From Candidatus Obscuribacterales bacterium (GTDB lineage Bacteria; Cyanobacteriota; Vampirovibrionia; Obscuribacterales; Obscuribacteraceae): a DNA stretch of 33,256 nucleotides. The notes beneath the pieces were generated by a model. It searched no databases. It was not told where the DNA came from and saw only the letters and a list, made by a program, of their open reading frames with translations. The position numbers and the translations under genes are program-made. Where the stretch lies: NCBI GenBank assembly GCA_019745505.1, contig JAIETE010000240.1, positions 1-33,256 on the forward strand, given 5' to 3'. Each line of letters begins with the position of its first letter. Within the stretch, counting starts at the first letter, position 1. Positions 24,759-33,061 of this stretch are shown here, one piece after another.

Positions 24759-26723
24759 GTGGCGGATGCAGACAAGACGAGCGAAAGCCCTGAGAAGAAC
24801 CCTATCAATAAAGAGGTTCCGGAGCAAACTACGGCGATGGCTGAAGGCGAGCATGCCGGAGAACCGCATCATACGGAAGGCGGGGAGTCTGTTGACGAGG
24901 CAACCGGCAACTACTCGCAGGAATATTGGCTGAAGAATGTTTACCAGGGAGACTCTGTTCCCCAGCTCACGGTGCGAGCAGTGATCATGGGCGGTTTGCT
25001 GGGCGCACTCATGTCCATCTCCAACCTCTACACCTCGATCAAAGTGGGTTGGGCTTTCGGCGTCGCCATCACTGCATGCGTTCTTTCCTACGTGATTTGG
25101 AATTCACTGCGGATGGTCGTGCCAAAACTGACGCCGATGAGCATCCTGGAAAACAACTGCATGCAGTCGACCGCATCGGCTGCCGGTTATTCAACCGGTG
25201 CGACAATCGGCACTGCATTCGGTGCATATCTTCTGATTACCGGCAATCATGTACCCTGGCAAATTCTCTTGCCCTGGACTCTGGTGACTGCACTGCTTGG
25301 TGTTTTTCTGGCAGTGCCTATGAAACGCCAGATGATCAACGAGGAAAAACTGGCCTTTCCGAGCGGCATCGCAGCCGCCGAAACACTAAAGAGCTTGTAC
25401 GGGCAGAGCAAGGAAGCCATACTCCAGGCGCGCTTTCTTGTTACCGCTCTTTTCAGCGGTCTTTTCATAGGGCTGGTGAAAGGCGAATATGAATGGCAAA
25501 AACACTTTCATATCAATTATCCGAAGCTTCCAGAACTATTGCCTTTCTCGGCTAACATTCGCGGCATAGACATCTCAAAAATGCCTGCTTTCGGTTTTGA
25601 GCCGAGCCTGTTGCTGATAGGCGCTGGGATGATCGTGGGAATGCGTGTCTGCGCCACCATGATGTTCGGTTCAGCGCTGCTCTACTTTGTGGTCGGACCA
25701 TGGGCAGTCAGTATCGGAGAAGTCGAAGCACCAAAATTGATAAAAGGGTGGGCGCTATGGGGTGGAACAGGATTGATGGTCACATCAGGACTGACTGCTT
25801 TTGCGCTTCAGTGGAAAACGATTGCCAGGTCGTTCGGCAGTATGCGCCCGGGGGCAAGCGCCGCCGATGCTTCCGATGAAGCGCGCATCGCCTCGATCGA
25901 AGTACCGATGAAATGGTTGATGATCGGTGCGATTCCTCTGACCATAGCCATGGTGATTCTCGAGTATGTCGCCTTTTCAATCAATCCGGTGTTGGGCTTG
26001 GTTTCGGTCGTCGTCAGCGCTTTTCTTGCTCTTGTCGCTTGCCGCTCAACGGGGGAAACCGATATCACCCCTATCGGTCCCATGGGCAAACTGACTCAGC
26101 TTACATACGCTTTTCTCGCCCCATCGAATATTACAACAAACCTGATGGCGGCTAGCGTGACATCGAATATCGCTTCCAGCTCTGCCGACTTGCTAACCGA
26201 CTTGAAGAGCGGATATTTGCTGGGAGCAAACGCGCGGCGGCAATTCATCGCGCAATTCATGGGCGTCTTTTTCGGCACCGTTGCCGTAGTACCAGCTTGG
26301 TTTTTGATGATTCCAAACAAAGATGCGCTGGAGAAATACAATCCCCCTTCATCAAATATGTGGCGGGCTGTGGCTGAAGCCTTATCGAAAGGCATAGATT
26401 ACATACCGGTGACGGCGCGCTATGCACTTTTGATAGGCGCAACGCTGGGGATCGTCATGGCATTGATCGATCACTTCGCTCCCAAGAAGTGGAAGCCTTA
26501 CATGCCCTCGGCAATGGGTCTGGGTCTGGCATGGATTATGCCTTTCGCCAACGCCTTCTCTTTCTTCGTCGGGGCAATCATCGCGCTCGTGTGGGGCAAG
26601 ATAAACAAGAAAACAGCAGAACTGTACGTCATTCCCATCGCCTCGGGCGCGGTCGCCGGAGAGTCCTTGATCTGTGCTTTACTGGCAATTACAGACGCCG
26701 TACTTGCATTAAGTATGCATTAA
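24759..26723 (+). CDS. OPT-family transporter
   Basis: 654 residues. A hydrophilic, acidic 50-residue N-terminus (about 1-57) is followed by a polytopic domain with roughly a dozen or more membrane spans. The opening NVYQGDSVPQLTVRAVIMGGLLGALMSISNLYTSIKVGW and the later ASVTSNIASSSADLLTDLKSGYLLGANARRQFIAQ are OPT (oligopeptide/YSL-like) family signatures. Proton-coupled uptake of peptides or metal chelates is the family role, but the substrate cannot be read from the sequence. GTG 24759 has GAGG nine bases upstream. The next gene begins 15 bases after its stop, so they are probably co-transcribed. Confidence 0.85.
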   Translation: MADADKTSESPEKNPINKEVPEQTTAMAEGEHAGEPHHTEGGESVDEATGNYSQEYWLKNVYQGDSVPQLTVRAVIMGGLLGALMSISNLYTSIKVGWAFGVAITACVLSYVIWNSLRMVVPKLTPMSILENNCMQSTASAAGYSTGATIGTAFGAYLLITGNHVPWQILLPWTLVTALLGVFLAVPMKRQMINEEKLAFPSGIAAAETLKSLYGQSKEAILQARFLVTALFSGLFIGLVKGEYEWQKHFHINYPKLPELLPFSANIRGIDISKMPAFGFEPSLLLIGAGMIVGMRVCATMMFGSALLYFVVGPWAVSIGEVEAPKLIKGWALWGGTGLMVTSGLTAFALQWKTIARSFGSMRPGASAADASDEARIASIEVPMKWLMIGAIPLTIAMVILEYVAFSINPVLGLVSVVVSAFLALVACRSTGETDITPIGPMGKLTQLTYAFLAPSNITTNLMAASVTSNIASSSADLLTDLKSGYLLGANARRQFIAQFMGVFFGTVAVVPAWFLMIPNKDALEKYNPPSSNMWRAVAEALSKGIDYIPVTARYALLIGATLGIVMALIDHFAPKKWKPYMPSAMGLGLAWIMPFANAFSFFVGAIIALVWGKINKKTAELYVIPIASGAVAGESLICALLAITDAVLALSMH

Positions 26724-26738
26724 ACGACCTTTCAAACC

Positions 26739-28034
26739 ATGCAATCACAACCGGTATTAAAAACGAAAGAGAAGGAGATCGTCCTGAAGGCGGTCGACTC
26801 ACTCGGACGCCGTGTGACCGCAGCGGACGTTGCAGCAAAGACCGGCTTGCCGGTTCTGGTCGCGCAAGCGGAGCTCAACAAAGTCGCAGCGGAAACAGGC
26901 GGGCACATGGAAGTTGCTGCTACCGGCGATGTCGCATATAAATTCGACCCCGGCTTTCAAAACGCATACTTGGCAAAGGGGGTTGCAAGATTTTTTCAGG
27001 TGGCCGGCAAGAAAGTATTCGACATCGCCTATTTCCTGCTGAGAATTTCTTTTGGAATCATGCTGATTCTTTCCGTTTTGGCTGTCTTATTCATCTTCAT
27101 TGCCATCATGATTTACGGCAATAAAGGTGGAAACAATGATCGAGACGATTACGGCGGCAGCTTTCACTTCGGATTTTTTGATTATCTAATCCTTCGAGAT
27201 CTGCTGAACTGGGGAGTGTATTCTGCTTCGAGCTCGTATGGCAACCAGCAACAACGGCGTCAACGCAAGAGCAATTTTCTTTTTGACTGCTTCTCATTTC
27301 TGTTTGGCGACGGAAATCCGAACGCAGATATCGAAGAGAGAAAGTGGTCTTTAATCGCCAACTCGATTCGCGATCATGGCGGCGTTGTTACGGCCGAGCA
27401 ATTAGCGCCGTATACAGGTTCAGAACCCACCAACGAGGACGCTGTTCTGCCGGTTTTGGTGAGGTTTGACGGCAAACCTGAGGTGACGGAAGAGGGCAGC
27501 ATTATCTACAGCTTTCCATCTATGCAAGTCAGCGCAACAACGGCGAGTTCTCACGCAAGTGCACCATTTCTAAAAGAGAACCGCTGGCCATTCGTAGGAC
27601 CGCAAGCCGGAAATCTGGTCATGGTTTATGTGCTGGCAGGATTCAATTTTCTTGGCACATGGTGGCTTTTCCTGCAGCCGGGATTGCGGGAATTGTGGCC
27701 GATTCTCTTGCCTCTGGTAACTTATGGAACACTCTTTGTTGCCATTCCTCTGACTAGAAAGCTTGTTCTCGACACCATCAACAAGAGAATTACGGAACGC
27801 AACGGCAAGCGTTCCACCTACGCGGAAATGCTCAAGGCACCCAGCGCCGAGCTTTCAAAGAAGCTTGGTGCGGCAAATCAACTGCGCATGGGCACGCGTT
27901 CAATCAAAGCAGGCGATATCGTATACACGACAGAGGAAAGCAATCTCGATCAGGAGTCGGCCGATCAGTTGATTGAATTCGACAAGAAACTGAAAGAGGG
28001 GCGTAGCAAAGATGAATTTGATGCAAGTCCATAG
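26739..28034 (+). CDS. Winged-helix/membrane protein of a cyanobacterial-plastid type family
   Basis: 431 residues. An N-terminal winged-helix-like module (about 8-70, VLKAVDSLGRRVTAADVAAKTGLP...VAYKFDPGF) is followed by a long membrane hairpin region (about 93-127). A Gly/Asp- and Arg/Gln-rich stretch comes next, then a second similar module (about 200-262, SLIANSIRDHGGVVTAEQLAPYTG...GSIIYSFPSM). Two more spans lie near 290-313 and 318-340, and the tail is charged. I recall similar proteins in cyanobacteria and in plants (chloroplast At5g03900-type), sometimes labelled 'iron-sulfur cluster biosynthesis', but I cannot verify it and see no cluster ligands. The ribosome site is weak, so translation may be coupled to the transporter gene 15 bases upstream. 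Confidence 0.6.
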   Translation: MQSQPVLKTKEKEIVLKAVDSLGRRVTAADVAAKTGLPVLVAQAELNKVAAETGGHMEVAATGDVAYKFDPGFQNAYLAKGVARFFQVAGKKVFDIAYFLLRISFGIMLILSVLAVLFIFIAIMIYGNKGGNNDRDDYGGSFHFGFFDYLILRDLLNWGVYSASSSYGNQQQRRQRKSNFLFDCFSFLFGDGNPNADIEERKWSLIANSIRDHGGVVTAEQLAPYTGSEPTNEDAVLPVLVRFDGKPEVTEEGSIIYSFPSMQVSATTASSHASAPFLKENRWPFVGPQAGNLVMVYVLAGFNFLGTWWLFLQPGLRELWPILLPLVTYGTLFVAIPLTRKLVLDTINKRITERNGKRSTYAEMLKAPSAELSKKLGAANQLRMGTRSIKAGDIVYTTEESNLDQESADQLIEFDKKLKEGRSKDEFDASP

Positions 28035-28106
28035 AGTCAGAGGCTCTTAAGCGGAGCAAGCAGAGAAAGTAATAAAATAGACGGCACCGTCTGCCGAGGG
28101 AAAAAA

Positions 28107-28916
28107 ATGAAAAAAGTTCGCGTGATTGAGCTCAACCGCTATCCGGTCAAGTCGCTGGGCGGTATCGCTTTGTCTTCGGCGCACATCGAGGAGAAGGGCA
28201 TTCGCTTCGACCGAAATTGGTTGGTCACATCACCCAGTGGCAAATTTCTCACGCAACGCGAAATACCAAAAATGGCACTAATACACACAGCGGTCAGCGA
28301 CAACGGTGATTTGACTTTGAGCATGGAAGGGCACCCGGATATCAAAGTGCCGCACGTCGCCCATCCTGAAGACGCGGACTTTAAGCGCGTTACAGTCTGG
28401 AAGGACGAATGCTATGCAATTGACGAAGGGGACGATGTGGCTGCTTGGCTCTCGGAAGTGCTGCAGTCAAAATGCCGCCTGGTGAAAATGAAAGACGGTT
28501 ACAAACGCCCCATCATTGATGATGGCAAGGAATTGGGAGGCAGCGTTAGATTTCAAGATCAGTTTCCGCTGCTGGTGATTTCAACGGCATCTCTGCAGGC
28601 GTTAAATGAAAAATTGAGTACTCCACTGCCCATGAATCGCTTCCGTCCGAATATCGTGATCGATGGTTGCGATCCTTTTGAAGAAGATCAATTCAAAACT
28701 CTTAAATCAGCAGCAGGGGTCACGCTTTCATCCGCCAAACCATGTGCTCGATGCGTTATTACTACAACCGATCAAGCAACGGCAGAGCGCGGAGTAGAGC
28801 CGCTCAGGACGCTGGCCACTTTCCGGTCTTCCGATGAAGGCGTGCTCTTCGGTCAAAACCTCACAGTCACCAAAACCGGAGATCTGAAGGTTGGTGATGA
28901 ACTGGAAGCTTCGTAA
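28107..28916 (+). CDS. MOSC-domain molybdenum-cofactor protein (mARC/YcbX-like)
   Basis: 269 residues, the mARC/YcbX layout: an N-terminal MOSC beta-barrel (about 4-110, ELNRYPVKSLGGI...FDRNWLVTSPSGKFLTQRE) and a MOSC domain with NRFRPNIVIDG (177-187). The segment KPCARCVITTTDQ (211-223) carries C216, the position that binds the molybdenum in mARC-type reductases of N-hydroxylated compounds. It lacks the C-terminal ferredoxin domain of E. coli YcbX, so a separate electron donor would be needed. GAGGG precedes ATG 28107 at good spacing. A strong terminator follows. Confidence 0.85.
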   Translation: MKKVRVIELNRYPVKSLGGIALSSAHIEEKGIRFDRNWLVTSPSGKFLTQREIPKMALIHTAVSDNGDLTLSMEGHPDIKVPHVAHPEDADFKRVTVWKDECYAIDEGDDVAAWLSEVLQSKCRLVKMKDGYKRPIIDDGKELGGSVRFQDQFPLLVISTASLQALNEKLSTPLPMNRFRPNIVIDGCDPFEEDQFKTLKSAAGVTLSSAKPCARCVITTTDQATAERGVEPLRTLATFRSSDEGVLFGQNLTVTKTGDLKVGDELEAS

Positions 28917-28923
28917 AGAGAAG

Positions 28924-28958
28924 GCAGGCTGCAAAATCGTTACTGCAGCCTGCTTCTT
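28924..28958. terminator. Strong terminator between converging genes
   Basis: GCAGGCTGCA (28924-28933) pairs perfectly with TGCAGCCTGC (28944-28953) around a 10-base loop, followed by TTCTT. It lies eight bases after the MOSC stop and 23 bases past the end of the converging heat-shock gene, so it probably serves both strands. Confidence 0.75.
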
Positions 28959-28975
28959 GCGTCCCTCTCATGCGC

Positions 28976-29629
28976 TTACTGGGTTTTGATAGTTAATTTT
29001 CGGCTTTCCTTCTGAGCAATCTGACTCTTGGGAATGACCACCGTTAACACACCATTCTTTAAGCTGGCTTCGGCTTTCGAGCTATCAACTTGGCACGGAA
29101 GGTTGAAGACGCGCTCAAAAGTTCCATAGAATCGCTCAGACTTTCTTGCGTCCTTTTCACTCGCTGAGCCCTCTCGTTTTTTTTCACCCTTGATTGTCAC
29201 AGCGTCGTCCGATACAGACACATCCAGGTCCTTCTCTTCAATACCTGGAACATCCGCAGTTATTTTGATATCCGTCGCCGACTCACTGGTGTCAATACAA
29301 GGCGAGGAGAGGAAACTGCGCCTCCAGTCTCTGGAAAAGGCAACCGGCATATCTCCGAATGCATCAAAGTCGCTGAACAATCGGTCATGCATCAAGCCGT
29401 GCATCCAGGGGTCAGACGAGAAAGAGAAACCAAAAGTCCTCGCCTGCGCCCCCTTTTCCTCATCGCGATGAACCGGTACTTTCACCGGCTCCTTGGACGC
29501 CACATTCATCGAGTGAACCGCTTGACCGCTGGCGAATCCAAGGGCCAGACCGGTGACAAGAGCCAATACTGTGTTCTTGCTCTTTCTAAAGGCGTCTTTG
29601 AAAGTATCCATTTTCCAATTCGATGTCAT
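28976..29629 (-). CDS. Membrane-anchored small heat-shock protein (Hsp20)
   Basis: 217 residues from ATG 29629, which has AAAGGAGG at ideal spacing; the frame continues 12 codons upstream without a ribosome site. An N-terminal hydrophobic helix (about 18-38, NTVLALVTGLALGFASGQAV) precedes a linker and an alpha-crystallin domain (about 115-210). Domain motifs are ITADVPGIEEKDLDVSV, VTIKGEKK and ASLKNGVLTVVIPK. Typical bacterial Hsp20s are cytosolic and have no such helix. Here the domain is probably held at, or exported across, the inner membrane. It is last of three tandem Hsp20 genes, so it is likely induced together with the two soluble ones. Confidence 0.85.
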   Translation of the reverse strand: MTSNWKMDTFKDAFRKSKNTVLALVTGLALGFASGQAVHSMNVASKEPVKVPVHRDEEKGAQARTFGFSFSSDPWMHGLMHDRLFSDFDAFGDMPVAFSRDWRRSFLSSPCIDTSESATDIKITADVPGIEEKDLDVSVSDDAVTIKGEKKREGSASEKDARKSERFYGTFERVFNLPCQVDSSKAEASLKNGVLTVVIPKSQIAQKESRKLTIKTQ

Positions 29630-29688
29630 ATCAAGCCTCCTTTCTGAGACCAAATTGGATTTCAATTTTTGAACGCGGTCAGCAAGCG

Positions 29689-30114
29689 CTACTCAACGCT
29701 CACTGTAATTTTCTTCGGCATCGCTCTTTTGCTCTTTGGCAAGACCAGCTTGAGTACACCGTTTTTGATAGTTGCTTGAATACCATCGCGATCGATTTCA
29801 TTCGACAGCGCGAACACTCTTCTGAAATCACCTACACCATATTCAGAATAAGCTAGAGTGTAACCCTCCAGCTGCGGCTGCTCGACTCGCCCATAGATAG
29901 TCAGAATGTTCTGCTCGAGCGTAATGTCGATACCATCCTCTTTAACTCCAGGCATGTCGGAAAGTATGAGAAGCTGTTCTTGCGTCTCATAGATGTCTGC
30001 GCGCGGAACAAAGACTTTGCCGGCACGAGTTTGTTCGGCTTCCGAATTTTGCCTGACTTTAAGACTCTTATCTTCGTGCTCTTTCTTGCAAGCTTCCATT
30101 ACTTCTGTGGACAT
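29689..30114 (-). CDS. Small heat-shock protein (Hsp20)
   Basis: 141 residues: a short polar N-terminus, then an alpha-crystallin domain (about 36-135) with FVPRADIYETQEQLLILSDMPGVKEDGIDITLE, ILTIYGRVE and the signature ATIKNGVLKLVLPK. It binds unfolding proteins as an ATP-independent holdase. It lacks the C-terminal I-x-I motif that usually locks Hsp20 oligomers, ending at KKITVSVE. ATG 30114 is preceded by AGAGGAG. It is the middle gene of the heat-shock cluster, 30 bases from the upstream one. Confidence 0.9.
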   Translation of the reverse strand: MSTEVMEACKKEHEDKSLKVRQNSEAEQTRAGKVFVPRADIYETQEQLLILSDMPGVKEDGIDITLEQNILTIYGRVEQPQLEGYTLAYSEYGVGDFRRVFALSNEIDRDGIQATIKNGVLKLVLPKSKRAMPKKITVSVE

Positions 30115-30144
30115 ATCAAATACTCCTCTGGGAAAAACTCGAGA

Positions 30145-30579
30145 CTATTCAGATACAACGCTAATGCGTCTTGGCTTGTCAGCTTCCGCTCGTGGCAGTT
30201 CGATTTCCAGAACCCCATCTTTGAAGCTTGCTTTGACTTTGTCCGAATCGACAATGAACGGCAGTTGCAAGCTCCGCACGAATTGACCGAAGCCGCGCTC
30301 CTTGCGATGACAAGAATGACAATCTTTTGTCGACTCTTCCGTGCGCGAGCCCCTGATTGTCAAAGTCTCATTGACTATTGTGATGTCTATTTTCTCCGCA
30401 TCAATGCCTGGAATTTCGGTGCGAACAAGTGCACCATCCGCTGAGGTCCAAACATTTACAGGTGGAAATTCGGCACTCTTTCCTTCTTCATAGAAGAGGC
30501 GATTCAGCTGTTCCTGAACGCGCTGCATATCCTTTAGAGAGCCAAAGAAATCGTTTCCAATAAGTCTTGGTAATAACAT
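30145..30579 (-). CDS. Small heat-shock protein (Hsp20) with a CHSCH insert
   Basis: 144 residues, first gene of the cluster. The alpha-crystallin domain (about 38-140) shows PPVNVWTSADGALVRTEIPGIDAEKIDI, the RGFGQFVRSLQLP strand, and the signature ASFKDGVLEIELPR. It also carries C87-H-S-C90-H91 in the loop before that strand, a CxxCH motif not expected in Hsp20. There is no signal peptide, so covalent heme attachment is unlikely, but metal binding or redox sensing is possible. A C-terminal I-x-I is absent (RRISVVSE). The ATG has AAAGGAGG and AGGAAA upstream. I see no CIRCE (TTAGCACTC-N9-GAGTGCTAA) in the upstream region. Confidence 0.9.
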   Translation of the reverse strand: MLLPRLIGNDFFGSLKDMQRVQEQLNRLFYEEGKSAEFPPVNVWTSADGALVRTEIPGIDAEKIDITIVNETLTIRGSRTEESTKDCHSCHRKERGFGQFVRSLQLPFIVDSDKVKASFKDGVLEIELPRAEADKPRRISVVSE

Positions 30580-30910
30580 TTTTCCTACGCCTCCTTTTAT
30601 TGATCTCGCTCAATACAGGGCAGGAATTTGTTAAATCCGAATCTCTTAAAACCCCTGCTCCAGCCGATTTATGCTATCCAGCCGAAAGAGCGATTGAAAG
30701 TTCACACCAAATAATTTATCGATGACAGACCAGGTGTCCACACTTTTTACAGCATTTTTTAAACATTTTTGCCACTGCCCTCAGTGCTGTTTTCGTTCCT
30801 TTCCGTTGTCAAAAACCATCAAATAATCCAACATATTTATAGGGTGACGGTTGTGCAAGAGGCTAAACCAGTGCGCTTCTCCATAAGAAATTAAAAGTTC
30901 GCCCACCCCC

Positions 30911-30940
30911 TTGACGATCGAACATTCCATTTGCTATAAA
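30911..30940 (+). promoter_or_regulatory. Strong sigma-70 promoter with extended -10
   Basis: TTGACG (30911-30916), 18-base spacer, then TGC-TATAAA (30932-30940), which is an extended -10. Both hexamers match the consensus at five of six positions. Transcription would start near 30947, leaving a leader of about 230 bases before the LRV-repeat gene. Confidence 0.65.
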
Positions 30941-31081
30941 AAATTTTTGGAAGGTTTTGTTCCTTCCGTTGAGTAAGTGAAGCACCTTGTCTTTTGAGGA
31001 GGTTGGTTCGCATATATTGAACGGAAATAAAATCTCCAGTCAAGAATAAGAACAGCCCGCCAGGCTGATTACAGGATAAAC

Positions 31082-31110
31082 AGGGGCAGCAGTGCATAAG
31101 AGCTGCCCCT
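31082..31110 (+). promoter_or_regulatory. Leader hairpin upstream of the LRV-repeat gene
   Basis: AGGGGCAGC pairs with GCTGCCCCT (9 bp) around an 11-base A/T-rich loop. There is no U-run, so it is not a typical terminator. It lies about 65 bases before the start codon and may regulate stability or translation. Confidence 0.5.
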
Positions 31111-31175
31111 CCTGAACCTGATCGAACTAAATACAAAGTTGAAATCATCCCACCCGAGGAGCGGAGGTGATACAT

Positions 31176-31628
31176 ATGCACAGAAACTGGTTGAGCGACT
31201 ACATAAGAGCAGGACAAACACCGGCAACGAGCGAAACATTAGACAAACTCTCGATGCATGAAAGTTCGAGAATACGAAGGCGCGTTGCGGAAAACGAAAG
31301 CACTCCGGAATGGATATTGAAAAGATTGTCCGCAGACAAAGACCCGGAAGTACGTCTGGCTGCGGGCACTAATCGCGCAGCACCACTGGACATCGTGCTC
31401 AGTCTGATTCGTGATCCCGACCCGACTGTCCGTCATGGACTGGCGGAAGATCCTTACATATCCATGGGCGTGCTCACAAAGCTGGCTCAAGATGAAAATC
31501 CATACGTCAGCTGCCGAGCTCAAAAGACACTTGCCAGTTTCAGCAGCCGGCTTTCCAAAGTTAAAGCAAAGGGCAATGTTTTTGCATTTCCACAGACCCC
31601 GAGCGGTTTAGATTGCCTGGCTACCTAG
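31176..31628 (+). CDS. Leucine-rich-repeat-variant (LRV/HEAT-like) protein
   Basis: 150 residues from ATG 31176. A near-perfect ribosome site, GGAGGTGA, ends five bases upstream; the GTG at 31167 overlaps that site and is unlikely to be the start. Residues 22-118 form about four helical repeats of about 24-26 residues with the LRV pattern (for example STPEWILKRLSADKDPEVRLA, then APLDIVLSLIRDPDPTVRHGLA). These are typical of short LRV or HEAT-like protein-binding solenoids. The Fe-S N-terminal domain of Azotobacter LRV protein is absent. The C-terminus is short and polar. Single-gene transcription is likely, from the strong promoter at 30911 to the terminator at 31687. Strong signals suggest abundant or inducible expression. 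Confidence 0.75.
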   Translation: MHRNWLSDYIRAGQTPATSETLDKLSMHESSRIRRRVAENESTPEWILKRLSADKDPEVRLAAGTNRAAPLDIVLSLIRDPDPTVRHGLAEDPYISMGVLTKLAQDENPYVSCRAQKTLASFSSRLSKVKAKGNVFAFPQTPSGLDCLAT

Positions 31629-31686
31629 AAGCAGATTCGAGTTTCACACGACGCAACAGTTTGCACGAGCAAACAACAATAAGCAC

Positions 31687-31727
31687 AAGGAAAGCAGAGA
31701 TTTTCTCTGCTTTCCTTTCATTTTGTT
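31687..31727 (+). terminator. Intrinsic terminator after the LRV-repeat gene
   Basis: AAGGAAAGCAGAGA (31687-31700) pairs perfectly with TCTCTGCTTTCCTT (31704-31717) around a TTT loop, a 14-bp stem, followed by TCATTTTG. It begins 58 bases after the stop codon and isolates this gene from the TPR gene. Confidence 0.75.
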
Positions 31728-31748
31728 GGTTTTACGCTAGTCGTACAA

Positions 31749-33047
31749 ATGGATCAGTTATATCCTGGACTTATGAGAATTCCAGTCTTGCTGATATCCC
31801 TAAGCCTCATTGCCGGTCTAACTCTAGGGTTAACAGGTGAAACACCAGCAGATAAGCAAGAGCGCCTGAAAAAGGCAAAGATATGGTTTGACAAAGCACA
31901 AAGAGAGCAATCCGCTGGTCAGGTTACAGAAGCAATACTGAGCTACAGTCGCGCCATTACGCTAAATGATGAATATGCAAGTGCGTACAACAATCGCGGA
32001 AACGCCTATGCAGCTCAAAACAGTAATGAACTCGCGATTTCTGACTTTAACCACGCAATAGAACTAGAACCTTCTGGAGCGAACGCCTACAACAATCGCG
32101 GAACAGTATGGGAGTGCCTAGGTGAGAAGGCTAGAGCGATTCAGGATTATTCAAAAGCAATTGAGCTTAATTCGAAGTGCGCCGTTTTCTTAGAAAATAG
32201 GGCAGGCTTATTAGTCTCATGCTCAAATCCACGAGCTGCAATTAGAGATTGCAAGCGCGCGCTCAGATTAAAACCCAATAGCGCAACAGCAAACAGCATA
32301 TTGGGACTTGCGTATTATCATTCGCAGGAATACCAGCTGGCGATAGAGGCTTACACCGCAGCTCTTCGTATTACTCCAAATGATTCAATTAGTTTGTCTA
32401 ACAGAGCAGTCGCATATTGGAGCTCAAAACAAGTTTCCGCGGCTCTGCGCGATCTGACAGAATCAATCAGACTTTGCTCCTCTAGACCATACGCCTTTTG
32501 GCTTCGCGGAAAAATATTCAACACTCTTAAAGAGTATGATCTCGCAGTTTCCGATTTAACTTGGGCGATCGCCCTGGACCCTCTCTACTTAGAAGCATTC
32601 AAAGAAAGAGAAATTGCTCGTAATTCTAAAGGTGACTATCGTGGTGCCTGCGAGGACTCTCAAAAAGCGATGGAACTGCGTCCTTATGACCCTTCTCTCG
32701 TAACGGACACCGGTGTTAACATCCTTAAAATTGCAGCAAAGCAAAGAGACACAATGCTTTTCAGAAAGGCTCAATCTTATTTTGATCGCGCAATCAGCAG
32801 CGACGATCATTGCTCAGAGGCCTTGTATTTTAGGGCGATAATGAGAATAGAGCTCGGCGAATTCCGGGAAGCAATCAATGACCTGGACCGGACTATAAAG
32901 ATCCGCAATTATTATGGGGCCTACGCCAACAGAGGAAGGGCAAAGCTCAAACTCGGCGACAAAGAAGGTGCAAAACAGGACTTTCTAAAAACCATGAGAC
33001 TAGATCCGGACAATAAATTAGCTACCGAAGGTCTGAAGGCTCTTTAG
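31749..33047 (+). CDS. TPR-repeat protein with N-terminal signal/anchor
   Basis: 432 residues. A hydrophobic N-terminal helix (about 9-30, MRIPVLLISLSLIAGLTLGLTG) indicates export or anchoring. From about residue 40 to the end the chain is some ten tetratricopeptide repeats (for example AYNNRGNAYAAQNSNELAISDF and AYNNRGTVWECLGEKARAIQDYSKAIEL), giving a protein-binding superhelix. No enzyme domain is present. The start could be ATG 31749 or the in-frame ATG 31773, which begins directly at the signal peptide; neither has a good ribosome site. Its codons are visibly more A/T-rich than those of the neighbours, which may mean low expression or a different origin. It converges with the last gene, 14 bases apart. 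Confidence 0.85.
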   Translation: MDQLYPGLMRIPVLLISLSLIAGLTLGLTGETPADKQERLKKAKIWFDKAQREQSAGQVTEAILSYSRAITLNDEYASAYNNRGNAYAAQNSNELAISDFNHAIELEPSGANAYNNRGTVWECLGEKARAIQDYSKAIELNSKCAVFLENRAGLLVSCSNPRAAIRDCKRALRLKPNSATANSILGLAYYHSQEYQLAIEAYTAALRITPNDSISLSNRAVAYWSSKQVSAALRDLTESIRLCSSRPYAFWLRGKIFNTLKEYDLAVSDLTWAIALDPLYLEAFKEREIARNSKGDYRGACEDSQKAMELRPYDPSLVTDTGVNILKIAAKQRDTMLFRKAQSYFDRAISSDDHCSEALYFRAIMRIELGEFREAINDLDRTIKIRNYYGAYANRGRAKLKLGDKEGAKQDFLKTMRLDPDNKLATEGLKAL

Positions 33048-33061
33048 TGCGTTCCTCACTC

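Larger units (their letters stand above)
30580..31175. other. 596-base divergent intergenic region
   Basis: The left part should carry the promoter of the heat-shock cluster (minus strand), but I cannot pick one with confidence. The right part holds a strong plus-strand promoter (30911-30940), a GAGGAGG ribosome-site-like sequence (about 30997-31003) with no sizeable frame behind it, and a 9-bp hairpin at 31082-31110. No tRNA or known riboswitch core is visible. Confidence 0.5.

Noticed and set aside
30307-30321. c-type cytochrome from CxxCH
   Set aside because: The protein is a cytosolic Hsp20 without a signal peptide, so heme attachment is not expected.
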